Below, one piece after another: positions 50,706 to 58,645 of a stretch of DNA of 64,000 nucleotides; the stretch's first letter is position 1, and every line of letters starts with the position of its first letter. This stretch comes from Streptomyces sp. CB02058. GTDB taxonomy: Bacteria > Actinomycetota > Actinomycetes > Streptomycetales > Streptomycetaceae. A program made the position numbers and the translations under genes. The notes under the pieces are model-generated. The model was not told where the DNA came from, made no database searches, and saw only the letters and a program-made list of their open reading frames with translations. The stretch spans positions 930,001 through 994,000 of the forward strand of contig NZ_LIPG01000001.1 of assembly GCF_001905505.1 (NCBI RefSeq). The letters are read 5' to 3'.

Positions 50706-52934
50706 GTGACAGCAGCAACGCATTCCACCCTCTTCCCCCAGGTCCCCGACTCCGCGGACGCCGTGCTCGACGGGCTCGACCCGGAGCAGCGCGAGGTCGC
50801 GACGGCCCTCGGCGGACCGGTGTGCGTGCTGGCCGGAGCCGGGACGGGGAAGACACGGGCGATCACGCACCGCATCGCCTACGGGGTGCGTGCCGGGATC
50901 CTCCAGCCGACGACCGTGCTCGCCGTCACCTTCACCAACCGCGCGGCGGGCGAGATGCGGGGCCGGCTCCGCCAGCTCGGCGCGACCGGGGTGCAGGCCC
51001 GCACCTTCCACTCCGCGGCCCTGCGCCAGCTCCAGTACTTCTGGCCGAAAGCGGTCGGTGGCGAGCTTCCCCGCCTGGTGGAGCGCAAGGTCCAGCTGGT
51101 CGCCGAGGCCGCCGCCCGCTGCGGAATCCGGCTGGACCGCAACGAACTGCGGGACGCCACGAGCGAGATCGAATGGGCCAAGGTCACCCAGACCGTCCCC
51201 GCCGACTATCCGGCCGCCGTGGCCAAGACCCGGCGCGACGCCCCTCGCGACCCGGCGGAGCTCTCCCAGATCTACGCGATGTACGAACAGCTGAAGCGCG
51301 ACCGGTCGGTGATCGACTTCGAGGACGTGCTGCTGCTCACCGTCGGCATCCTCCAGGACCGGCACGACATCGCCGATCATGTGCGCCGCCAGTACCAGCA
51401 CTTCGTCGTCGACGAGTACCAGGACGTCAGCCCGCTCCAGCAGCGGCTGCTCGACCTCTGGCTCGGCGACAGGGACGACCTCTGCGTCGTCGGTGACGCG
51501 GGGCAGACGATCTACTCCTTCACGGGTGCCACCCCCGACCACCTGCTGAACTTCCGCACCCGCCATCCGAACGCGACCGTGGTCAAGCTGGTGCGGGACT
51601 ACCGCTCCACACCTCAGGTGGTCCACCTGGCCAACGGCATCCTGAGCCAGGCCACGGGCAGGGCGGCCGAACACCGGCTGGAGCTGGTCTCGCAGCGCGA
51701 CAAGGGTCCCGAGCCCGTCCACACCGAATATCCGGACGAGCCCGCCGAGGCCGAGGGCACCGCCCGCCGGATCCGCGATCTGATCGCCGCCGGTGTCCCG
51801 GCCGGGGAGATCGCCGTGCTCTACCGGGTCAATTCCCAGTCCGAGGTCTACGAGCAGGCGCTCGCGGACGCGGGCGTGCCCTACCAGCTGCGCGGTGCCG
51901 AGCGCTTCTTCGACCGTCCCGAGGTGCGGGAGGCGGGCGTCGCCCTGCGCGGCGCCGCCCGGGCCGGGGGCAACGACTCGCTGCTCGACGGTGCCGACGA
52001 CCTGCCCTCCGAGGTGCGGGCGGTGCTCTCCACCAAGGGCTGGACCTCCAAGCCGCCCGCCGGCTCGGGGGCGGTGCGGGACCGCTGGGAGTCGCTCGCC
52101 GCGCTGGTGCGGCTGGCCGAGGACTTCGAACAGGCCAAGCCGGGCGCGACGCTCTCCGATCTGGTGGCCGAGCTCGACGAGCGGGCCGCCGCCCAGCACG
52201 CGCCGACCGTCCAGGGAGTCACGCTGGCGTCGCTCCACTCGGCGAAGGGCCTGGAATGGGACGCGGCGTTCCTGGTCGGACTCACCGAGGGCATGATGCC
52301 GATCGCCTACGCCAAGACCGACGAGCAGGTCGAGGAGGAACGCCGCCTGCTCTACGTCGGAGTCACCAGGGCACGCTTCCACCTCTCGCTGTCCTGGGCC
52401 GTGTCCCGGTCGCCCGGCGGGCGGGCGAGCCGCCGGCCCACCCGCTTCCTGAACGGGCTGCGGCCCGGCTCGGCCGCGCCCGGCACCCGGGGCGGCGCCG
52501 GAGGAGGCGGCGGTATCGACCGCGGCTCCCGCACGGGCGCGGGGCAGGGCGGCACGGGCAGGGAGGCACAGGCCAGGCCGGGGCGGCGCGGGCCGGTGCG
52601 GTGCAGGGTCTGCGGCAGGACGCTCACCGATGCCGGTGAGATGAAGCTGATGCGCTGCGAGGACTGCCCGTCGGACATGGACGAGGGGCTCTACGAGCGC
52701 TTGCGTGAGTGGCGCGCGTCCACGGCCAAGGAGATCAGCCAGCCCGCCTACTGCGTGTTCACCGACAAGACCTTGATGGCCATCGCCGAGGCGGCGCCGG
52801 CCAGCGAGGGGGAGCTCGTGGTCATCGCCGGGGTCGGCAACCGGAAACTCACCAGGTTCGGCGACGATGTGCTGGCCATTTGCGCAGGTCGGGACTCTGA
52901 TCCGGAGCCGGAGGAGGGCGACGGCGAGGTGTGA
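50706..52934 (+). CDS. uvrD2: UvrD2-type ATP-dependent DNA helicase with HRDC domain
   Basis: A 742-aa superfamily 1 helicase. Walker A GAGTGKT (about 43-49), TFTNRAAGEM, VVDEYQDVS (about 236), GDAGQTIYSFTG, LHSAKGLEWDAAF and VGVTRARFHLSLSW are in order. A Gly/Arg-rich linker leads to a four-Cys zinc motif (CRVC near 632, CEDC near 651) and a C-terminal HRDC domain (about 680-735). This is the layout of mycobacterial UvrD2. The GTG follows a CAGCAT hexamer by 6 nt and lacks a ribosome-binding site. Confidence 0.93.
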   Translation: MTAATHSTLFPQVPDSADAVLDGLDPEQREVATALGGPVCVLAGAGTGKTRAITHRIAYGVRAGILQPTTVLAVTFTNRAAGEMRGRLRQLGATGVQARTFHSAALRQLQYFWPKAVGGELPRLVERKVQLVAEAAARCGIRLDRNELRDATSEIEWAKVTQTVPADYPAAVAKTRRDAPRDPAELSQIYAMYEQLKRDRSVIDFEDVLLLTVGILQDRHDIADHVRRQYQHFVVDEYQDVSPLQQRLLDLWLGDRDDLCVVGDAGQTIYSFTGATPDHLLNFRTRHPNATVVKLVRDYRSTPQVVHLANGILSQATGRAAEHRLELVSQRDKGPEPVHTEYPDEPAEAEGTARRIRDLIAAGVPAGEIAVLYRVNSQSEVYEQALADAGVPYQLRGAERFFDRPEVREAGVALRGAARAGGNDSLLDGADDLPSEVRAVLSTKGWTSKPPAGSGAVRDRWESLAALVRLAEDFEQAKPGATLSDLVAELDERAAAQHAPTVQGVTLASLHSAKGLEWDAAFLVGLTEGMMPIAYAKTDEQVEEERRLLYVGVTRARFHLSLSWAVSRSPGGRASRRPTRFLNGLRPGSAAPGTRGGAGGGGGIDRGSRTGAGQGGTGREAQARPGRRGPVRCRVCGRTLTDAGEMKLMRCEDCPSDMDEGLYERLREWRASTAKEISQPAYCVFTDKTLMAIAEAAPASEGELVVIAGVGNRKLTRFGDDVLAICAGRDSDPEPEEGDGEV

Positions 52935-52957
52935 GAAAAACTCGTCCAGAAAATAGT

Positions 52958-52987
52958 TTGCGCGCGCAGCAGTCATCACCATAGGTT
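52958..52987 (+). promoter_or_regulatory. whiB7/wblC promoter with WhiB7-type AT-rich element
   Basis: -35 TTGCGC (52958-52963), 18-bp spacer, -10 TAGGTT (52982-52987). An AGAAAATAG patch ends just before the -35, the place where WhiB7 uses its AT-hook to activate its own promoter. Transcription would begin near 52994, giving a leader of about 600 nt. Confidence 0.65.
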
Positions 52988-53101
52988 CTTAACCACGGGA
53001 ACAGCGACTTCTCTGAAGCCCTGACTCCGTGCTGTACTTATCCGAATACCGCAGGATCGGCCCCGGCCGGTCCCTTGAGACGCCGAGAGGAGGCGATTGT
53101 C

Positions 53102-53425
53102 GTGATCAGCATCATCAACACCATCAAAATGACCGATCCGTCGGTCGTCTCCACCTGCTCGCTCGGCCTCACCCGTTCTTCGGCTCTCTCCCTCCGTGGC
53201 ATCGGTGCGTCCGGCGTCTCCGCCGTCAGCCCGCTGTCCCTGGCGAGCCTGCCCGTGCGGGAGCGCAATGAGCGACCGACCGAGGCACCGGAAGCAGCAG
53301 TAGTGAAGGTCCAGGCCAAGGCCTATGCCTTTGCGGCAGCCGGTGCCGGAGCCAAGCAGCAGACGACGCAGCACCACACGATGTGGGCCTTCCGTGGGCC
53401 TGAACCCTGGAGTGATCCAGCCTGA
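53102..53425 (+). CDS. Upstream ORF (107 aa) in the whiB7/wblC leader
   Basis: An ORF in the leader of the whiB7 mRNA with an excellent GGAGG site 8 nt before its GTG. The product starts MISIINTIKMTDPSVV and ends HHTMWAFRGPEPWSDPA, and is not like any known protein. Its stop codon lies inside a small hairpin (53421-53436) and 22 nt before a strong terminator. Slow translation here under ribosome-targeting drugs would be expected to change leader folding and allow read-through into whiB7; attenuation of this kind is known for wblC. It may act in cis rather than as a protein. Confidence 0.65.
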   Translation: MISIINTIKMTDPSVVSTCSLGLTRSSALSLRGIGASGVSAVSPLSLASLPVRERNERPTEAPEAAVVKVQAKAYAFAAAGAGAKQQTTQHHTMWAFRGPEPWSDPA

Positions 53426-53447
53426 TGCGAATCAGGCCGGCGCCTTC

Positions 53448-53490
53448 AGGGCCGCGGAACCCCACTCGGGATCCGCGGCCCTTTTGTTTT
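53448..53490 (+). terminator. Attenuator terminator in the whiB7 leader
   Basis: An 11-bp GC-rich stem (53448-53458 with 53472-53482), 13-nt loop and a U-tract TTTTGTTTT, one of the few classic intrinsic terminators in the window. It lies between the upstream ORF and whiB7, on the same transcript. Confidence 0.85.
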
Positions 53491-53595
53491 GTCCGAACGG
53501 ATGAGACGAGACGAAGGAGCCTCGGGACAGCAGGACCTGGTACCAGCCGCCAACCGGCCAACAGGCCGGCACGACCAGACGAGGACAACGCCACC

Positions 53596-53964
53596 GTGCA
53601 ACTCGAGACGCACGCCCCGTCCGTACCGCCTTCCGACACGATCTCCCCGCCCGGCCTCACGGAGGACTCCACCTTGATCCCGCTCACCGCGCTCACCGCG
53701 CTCGACGACGCCATCGAGAACCTCGGCGTACCCGTCCCCTGCCGCTCCTACGACCCTGAGGTCTTCTTCGCCGAGTCGCCGGCCGACGTCGAGTACGCCA
53801 AGTCCCTCTGCCAGACCTGCCCGCTCATGGAGGCCTGCCTCGCCGGAGCCAAAGAGCGTCGCGAGCCGTGGGGCGTCTGGGGTGGCGAGCTGTTCGTCCA
53901 GGGCGTCGTCGTCGCCCGCAAGCGTCCGCGTGGCCGTCCGCGCAAGAACCCGGTCGCGGCGTGA
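53596..53964 (+). CDS. wblC: WhiB7/WblC antibiotic-resistance transcriptional activator
   Basis: A 122-aa Fe-S regulator. Four Cys bind the cluster: Cys49, Cys72, Cys75 and Cys81 (LCQTCPLMEAC). The G-V-W-G-G turn (WGVWGGE, 92-98) contacts sigma factor region 4, and the C-terminal AT-hook RGRPRK is at 112-117. This set is diagnostic for WhiB7/WblC, which switches on efflux, ribosome-protection and other resistance genes when translation is blocked. The GTG at 53596 is weakly supported by a GAGGA site. Expression is controlled by its own promoter and attenuator. Confidence 0.95.
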   Translation: MQLETHAPSVPPSDTISPPGLTEDSTLIPLTALTALDDAIENLGVPVPCRSYDPEVFFAESPADVEYAKSLCQTCPLMEACLAGAKERREPWGVWGGELFVQGVVVARKRPRGRPRKNPVAA

Positions 53965-54056
53965 CCGCCGGCCTGGGGGTCATGTCCCCCACACGAACGA
54001 AGCGCATCGGAACCATCGACCGTCCCCACACCCATGACCCCCGAAATCAGGCACCA

Positions 54057-54320
54057 ATGACCACCCCCACGAGGGAGCCCGTCGGCTCCGCCACCCCGGA
54101 CGTCACCATCATCGGCGCGAACGACTCGCGTCAGAACAGGACCCGCGAGATGCAACTCATCCCAGAAGCCCTGGCCCGTGCGCATATGCACGAGCGCCTG
54201 AGGGAAGCCGAGCAAGGACGCCAGGCCGAGCGCCTGGTCGCCGCTCGGCGGATGCAGCGCCGGGCGGAGCGCGCTTCGATGCGCGCCCGCCGTGCGCTCG
54301 CCATGGCCGTCATGCACTGA
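54057..54320 (+). CDS. Small basic protein of unknown function downstream of whiB7
   Basis: An 87-aa protein. The second half is a long, Arg-rich helix (ERLREAEQGRQAERLVAARR and onwards), probably a nucleic-acid-binding or coiled-coil helix. The N-terminal 30 residues are polar. It lies 92 nt after whiB7 on the same strand and is followed by a terminator, so it may share the whiB7 transcript. No function is known. Confidence 0.6.
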   Translation: MTTPTREPVGSATPDVTIIGANDSRQNRTREMQLIPEALARAHMHERLREAEQGRQAERLVAARRMQRRAERASMRARRALAMAVMH

Positions 54321-54394
54321 CAGCCGCACCGCGCCACGGCGCACCCCGGCTGCCGGGCAACCGCTCCGCCACTCACGGCAGCCACCCTCCCCTT

Positions 54395-54427
54395 CTGCGG
54401 GGCCGGTCCGACGGACCGGCCCCGCAG
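54395..54427 (+). terminator. Terminator after the whiB7 transcription unit
   Basis: A 16-bp perfect stem (54395-54410 with 54412-54427) around one central base, 75 nt past the small-protein stop. Confidence 0.75.
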
Positions 54428-54460
54428 TGCGTTCCCCGCGCCCCGGCCGGTCGGCGGCGT

Positions 54461-54466
54461 TATCGT
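54461..54466 (+). promoter_or_regulatory. -10 hexamer for leaderless mRNA of the 97-aa zinc-ribbon protein
   Basis: TATCGT ends 6 nt before the GTG at 54473. No ribosome-binding site is present. Confidence 0.4.
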
Positions 54467-54472
54467 CGCGAG

Positions 54473-54766
54473 GTGGACGAGGAGACTCATCACCCCGCGA
54501 ACCCCGGTCGCGGCCGCAGCCCAGGCCCGGACTCCGGCCCAGGCCAGAACCTCGACCCGGACTCCGGCCCGGACTCCGGCCCGGACTCCGGCCCAGGACC
54601 GGACCGCGTGAAGTGTGCTCGCTGCGGTACCGGGGCGGAGGGGGAGGACCCGCCTCCCACCTGGCTCTGCTCCGTGGAGAACGGCAGGCGCGAGTACGTC
54701 TGCGACAACTGCGCCCGGGAGCACATCAGGGCGATCGAGAGCCGGCTCGACTCCAGCTGGTGGTGA
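54473..54766 (+). CDS. Small zinc-ribbon protein with GPDS repeats
   Basis: A 97-aa protein. Residues 13-43 are a repetitive Gly-Pro-Asp-Ser region coded by 12-bp tandem repeats; residues 46-97 form a probable zinc ribbon with CARCG (about 48-52) and CDNCARE (about 77-83). The last 12 residues end in SSWW. The repeat number is likely to vary between strains. Start is the GTG at 54473. Converges on the ABC1 kinase gene. Function unknown. Confidence 0.65.
   Translation: MDEETHHPANPGRGRSPGPDSGPGQNLDPDSGPDSGPDSGPGPDRVKCARCGTGAEGEDPPPTWLCSVENGRREYVCDNCAREHIRAIESRLDSSWW
54551..54600 (+). repeat. 12-bp tandem repeats coding GPDS
   Basis: Three near-perfect copies plus partials of a CCGGACTCCGGC-type 12-bp unit inside the small zinc-ribbon gene; imperfect copies begin near 54525. 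Confidence 0.75.
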
Positions 54767-54860
54767 CACGCGGCAGCACCGACCGCACAGCGCCGTGACG
54801 ACGGCCGCCGTACTGAGCGGACCGCCGGCCCACACCTACCTGGGCCCGTCGCTCGGCCGC

Positions 54861-56522
54861 CTACGCCTGGACCGCGGTGCTCTCCTCGGCATTGGCGTCG
54901 GCCTCGGCGGCGGTGTTGGTCTCGCTCTCCGTGCCCTGCACGGAGAGCTCGCCGGCCTTCTCCCCGGTCATCGCCTCCGCCTCCTCCGCTCCCTCTTCGT
55001 CCGGCGCGTACTCCAGGAGGAACCCCGGAAGCCAGGACTCCAGTTCGTCCCGGAGCCGGACGGTCGCACCCAGCTGGCACAGCACGCCGATCGTGCTGAG
55101 CGTGACCCGGTGTATCAGGAGATAGGACGGGGGGAGGTTCAGCTGCTTGCCCAACTGGTGCGCGGGGGAGCGCGGATCGGCGATGCGGGCGGCCTGACTG
55201 CGCAGCCAGGAACGGGTGAAGGTGAACTCCTCGACCTGGGCGGGCTCGATGATCGGCAGGAGGTACTCGAGCACGGCGTCCGGGTCGAGCTCGATCGACT
55301 CCTTGACGAAGCCGGCCTCGCGGAGCATCGCGTAGACGCCCTCCGCGTCACCCTCCAGCGTCATCCGCAGGGCGTCGCCGATGGTGTGCGGCAAGCCCCC
55401 GGGCAGCCGGTCCACCGTGCCGAAGTCCAGCACTCCCAGGCGCCACCGGCCGGGATCCCCGCCCGGGCCGCCCACCACTACGCCGTCCCGGCCCGACGCA
55501 CTCACGCCCTCGCCGTCCTGGCCCGAGGCATCCGCGTCCGAGGCGTCCAGGTGCGAGGCGTCCCGACCCGGAACATCCTGGCCTGGGACATGCAGGTCCG
55601 AGACGCCCGCCTCCTCGCCGTCCGGTACCGAGGCGTCCCAGTCCAGCGGGGGCAGCAGCCGGAAGTTGCCCGGATGCGGGTCCGCGTGCAGCAGGCCCGT
55701 GCGAGCGGGGCCCGAGAACAGGAAGCGTGCCAGCAACTGGCCCGCCCGGTCACGCTGTTCCGGTGTGCCGTCGGCGATCACCTCCGACAGAGGTATTCCG
55801 TCGATCCACTCCGTCACCAGCACCTGCTCGCTCTGGTGCACGACCCCCGGGATCACCACATCCGGATCGTCCTCGAACTCCGCCGCGTGCTCCTGCTGGG
55901 ACCGCGCCTCCAGCTCGTAGTCCAGCTCCTCGGAGACCCGGTTCCGCAGTTCCGTGATGAGGGGCTTGATATCCATCCCCGGCACCAGTGGGCCGAACAG
56001 CTTCGCGAAGCGGCTGAGTTGGGTGAGATCCGAGAGCAGAGCCTCGCCCGCGCCCGGATACTGCACCTTCACGGCCACATCCCGACCGTCGTGCCACACG
56101 GCCCGGTGGACCTGCCCGATCGAGGCCGCCGCGGAAGGCTGGTCGTCGAACTCGGCGAACAACTCCCGCCAGTTCTCCCCGAGCCGCTCGGCCAGCACCC
56201 CGTGGACCGTGCGGGTCGGCATGGGCGGAGCGGCCTCCTGAAGCTTGGTCAGCGCCGCTCGGTAGGGGCCGGCCACGTCCTCGGGCAGTGCGGATTCGAA
56301 GACGGACAGGGCCTGACCCAGCTTCATCGCACCACCCTTCAACTCGCCCAGCACTTTGAAGAGCTGATCGGCCGTGCGCTGCTGGACCTCCCGGGCCACG
56401 ATCTCCGCGGACTTCCCGCCGATCCGCTTGCCCAGCCCCCATGTGGCACGGCCGGCGAAGCCGAGCGGCAGTGCTGCCAGCTTCGCGGTACGGGTGACCG
56501 CCTTCCGGGGAAGATCAGACAT
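54861..56522 (-). CDS. ABC1/UbiB (AarF)-family atypical kinase
   Basis: A 553-aa UbiB-like kinase. The family-specific KxGQ motif appears as MKLGQALSVFESALP (about 66-80), the Ala-rich nucleotide loop as SAAASIGQVHRA (about 128-139), VAVKVQYPG holds the Lys (about 150), HADPHPGNFRLLPP is the catalytic loop (about 280) and LDFGTVDRLP the metal site. Unusually, about 60 residues rich in Asp, Gly and Ser are inserted between catalytic loop and DFG. The family supports isoprenoid-quinone metabolism, usually through ATPase action. It lies next to the ThiF-like gene, same strand. Confidence 0.9.
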   Translation of the reverse strand: MSDLPRKAVTRTAKLAALPLGFAGRATWGLGKRIGGKSAEIVAREVQQRTADQLFKVLGELKGGAMKLGQALSVFESALPEDVAGPYRAALTKLQEAAPPMPTRTVHGVLAERLGENWRELFAEFDDQPSAAASIGQVHRAVWHDGRDVAVKVQYPGAGEALLSDLTQLSRFAKLFGPLVPGMDIKPLITELRNRVSEELDYELEARSQQEHAAEFEDDPDVVIPGVVHQSEQVLVTEWIDGIPLSEVIADGTPEQRDRAGQLLARFLFSGPARTGLLHADPHPGNFRLLPPLDWDASVPDGEEAGVSDLHVPGQDVPGRDASHLDASDADASGQDGEGVSASGRDGVVVGGPGGDPGRWRLGVLDFGTVDRLPGGLPHTIGDALRMTLEGDAEGVYAMLREAGFVKESIELDPDAVLEYLLPIIEPAQVEEFTFTRSWLRSQAARIADPRSPAHQLGKQLNLPPSYLLIHRVTLSTIGVLCQLGATVRLRDELESWLPGFLLEYAPDEEGAEEAEAMTGEKAGELSVQGTESETNTAAEADANAEESTAVQA

Positions 56523-56585
56523 GTGCCCCTCCAGTTCCCAGACTGCCGTGCCGCGTGAGTACGGCCTCCGCTCCGTCGGCGGCGG

Positions 56586-57734
56586 TCACCCCGCCATTGT
56601 GTCCTGCGGGGCGCCGGCTGCGGAGGTGAGCTCCCCCTCAGTGTGCCCGGCGGCACCGCAGTCGCAGTCGAGGTGCGGATCCAGCCGGTCCGACCGCCAG
56701 TCCAACAGCGGCATGGCCGCCTCCCACCGTGCCCCCGTGCTGGCCGGCAGCTCACCGTCCAGAAAGGACAGCGCATGGGCGGCGGCGAGCCCGGCCACCG
56801 CGGTCGCGAGCCCCAGATCGCAGGCCTGCACGCCGTGACTCCGCCGCCCCGACCTCCACTGCGCGAGCATCCGAGGCCACTGCGGGTCCGCCTCCGCACG
56901 CCGCAGAGCCAGGCAGCCCGCGCAGCCGGTGCCTCCGGGCAGAACCAACGGCCCGACCACGCCGGTGGCCTCGATCACTCCGGCGTAGAGATGCGGCGTA
57001 CCCGAAGTGATCCACGGTGCCGCCGTGCCGGGATCGGGGGCGTAGACCGACAGGCCGTCCCTGGGCGCCATGACGACGAGGGACAACGCGGCCCCGCCAC
57101 CGGCGGGGGACGGGTCCTGCCCACCGGCCCGTGGAGGGCCGCCGACCGCGGACCTGCGGACCAGCTGGCGGGCCGCCGTGTCCCTGCGCTCCCCGACCGA
57201 CGCGGCGGGGAGACCGCCCGGCGCGACGTCCCACGGCTCGGTCCGGCCCCCGTCGAGCACCTCGACCTGCCCCACCCCGGAGCCGGACAGCAGCGCGGCG
57301 ATCGCCGCACCGACCCGGCCCGCACCGCGCACCTGGACCCGCATCGCACGCCGCGCCGCGAGTCGGCGCAGCCCGCTGCCGGGGGCCGGGTGGACGACGG
57401 AGAGGGCAGCCGCGTCCGGACGCTGGCGATCGAGGGTCTCGGCCCGTCGGCGTAAGGCATCCGCCTCCGGCCCACCCGCGTCCGGATCGTCCAGCAGACC
57501 CGCCTCCGTAAGACGGGATACGAGAATGTCCACGTGACGGTCCGACAGATCCAGAGCCCTGGCTTCTTCGCGGAGCAGAGGCAGTCCGCGTGTTCCGTCG
57601 AGCAGTTCCAGAAAGCTTCCGGTGGCGATATCCATCGGGCCGAGCGTTACCGCGTGGGCGGGCGTCACACCGAATTGCACGGTGTTCCGTCCGCGCCAGG
57701 CGCGGCGGAGCGCGGGCTTCAGCATCGGATGCAT
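56586..57734 (-). CDS. ThiF/E1-like protein resembling a RiPP cyclodehydratase partner
   Basis: A 382-aa protein. Residues 1-85 look like a winged-helix peptide-binding domain (FGVTPAHAVTLGPMDIATG and DLSDRHVDILVSRLTEAGLL), as in the precursor-binding domains of azoline-forming cyclodehydratases. Residues 125-355 are an E1-like Rossmann domain starting RGAGRVGAAIAALL. Zinc Cys pairs occur as TGCAGC and in the CDCGAAGH tail, and PGGTGCAGCLALRRAEADPQ matches the cyclodehydratase signature. No YcaO enzyme or clear precursor peptide is near. Role unknown. An ATG three codons downstream is also possible. Confidence 0.75.
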   Translation of the reverse strand: MHPMLKPALRRAWRGRNTVQFGVTPAHAVTLGPMDIATGSFLELLDGTRGLPLLREEARALDLSDRHVDILVSRLTEAGLLDDPDAGGPEADALRRRAETLDRQRPDAAALSVVHPAPGSGLRRLAARRAMRVQVRGAGRVGAAIAALLSGSGVGQVEVLDGGRTEPWDVAPGGLPAASVGERRDTAARQLVRRSAVGGPPRAGGQDPSPAGGGAALSLVVMAPRDGLSVYAPDPGTAAPWITSGTPHLYAGVIEATGVVGPLVLPGGTGCAGCLALRRAEADPQWPRMLAQWRSGRRSHGVQACDLGLATAVAGLAAAHALSFLDGELPASTGARWEAAMPLLDWRSDRLDPHLDCDCGAAGHTEGELTSAAGAPQDTMAG

Positions 57735-57903
57735 GACTTCTCCCAGGTCGGTGTCGGGATCCGTTGCCAGAATGCAACGTGGGCCGTGCGCCGGGCCGAA
57801 AGTTATCCACAGGCTGGGGCATTAGTCGTTCAAATGGTGCAAGCCGAGAAGTGGATCAACGTTGAACAGTGGAGGAGGCGCGACTTCCCGCACCGGCAGC
57901 GGG

Positions 57904-57909
57904 TAACGT
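57904..57909 (+). promoter_or_regulatory. -10 hexamer for leaderless mRNA of the YgjP-type protease
   Basis: TAACGT ends 6 nt before the GTG at 57916, with no ribosome-binding site between. Confidence 0.45.
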
Positions 57910-57915
57910 CGTGTC

Positions 57916-58539
57916 GTGCCCGTCGACTCCTCTCCCGGTCTCGCCGGGGAGATCCCCGCGCGCAGCGCCGGACGTCAGCAGCGCAGCGCAGCCATCCAGC
58001 AGCCCCGCGCTTCGGTGACGAGCGCGGTCGAGGTCCGCAGGAGCTCCCGGCGCAGACGAACGGTCTCCGCGTATCGCGAGGGTGACCGCACCATCGTGCT
58101 CATCCCCGCCCGGATGTCGGAGGCCGAGGAGCAGCGCTGGGTCGGCGTGATGCTCGACAAGCTCGCGGCACAGGAGAGCAAGCGCGTCATCGGCGACGGC
58201 GAGCTCGCCGAGCGGGCCGAGCGGCTCTCCATCCAGTACCTCGACGGCCGCGCGCGCCCCGCGTCCGTGCGCTGGGTGACCAACCAGAACACCCGCTGGG
58301 GCTCCTGCACCCCGGCCGAGGGCAGCATCCGGCTCTCGCACCGTTTGCAGGGCATGCCGGAGTACGTCGTCGACTACGTCCTCCTCCACGAGCTGGCCCA
58401 CCTGCTGGTCCCCGGTCACGGACCGGGGTTCTGGAGACTGCTGGAGGCTTACCCGCGTACCGAGCGCGCCCGCGGGTATCTCGAAGGTGTCGTGGCGGCC
58501 GACCGGCTCCCCCACCTGCCCGCCGCCCGCGAAGAGTGA
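57916..58539 (+). CDS. YgjP/DUF45-type zinc metallopeptidase
   Basis: A 207-aa soluble protein of the M48-like YgjP (WLM/SprT-like) group. The motif HELAHLLVPGHGPGFW at about 158-173 gives the HExxH zinc site plus the third His. Before it, NQNTRWGSCTPAEGSIRLS is a hallmark of the family. The N-terminal 45 residues are disordered and Ser/Arg-rich. Proteolytic activity is inferred from the motif. Its GTG start follows a -10 hexamer. Confidence 0.88.
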   Translation: MPVDSSPGLAGEIPARSAGRQQRSAAIQQPRASVTSAVEVRRSSRRRRTVSAYREGDRTIVLIPARMSEAEEQRWVGVMLDKLAAQESKRVIGDGELAERAERLSIQYLDGRARPASVRWVTNQNTRWGSCTPAEGSIRLSHRLQGMPEYVVDYVLLHELAHLLVPGHGPGFWRLLEAYPRTERARGYLEGVVAADRLPHLPAAREE

Positions 58540-58645
58540 CGTCGCCGATTCTGTACCGGCTCTGTACCGACTTGGCTCATTGTCGCGGTTTGCGGTTAGC
58601 CTGACGCAACGCATTCACCTTCGGGATGGGGGACGGTCGTTACGC

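Noticed and set aside
54057..54766. RiPP precursor peptides for the ThiF-like protein
   Set aside because: Neither small ORF has a leader-core layout or a Cys/Ser/Thr-rich core; one is an Arg-rich helix and the other a zinc ribbon.
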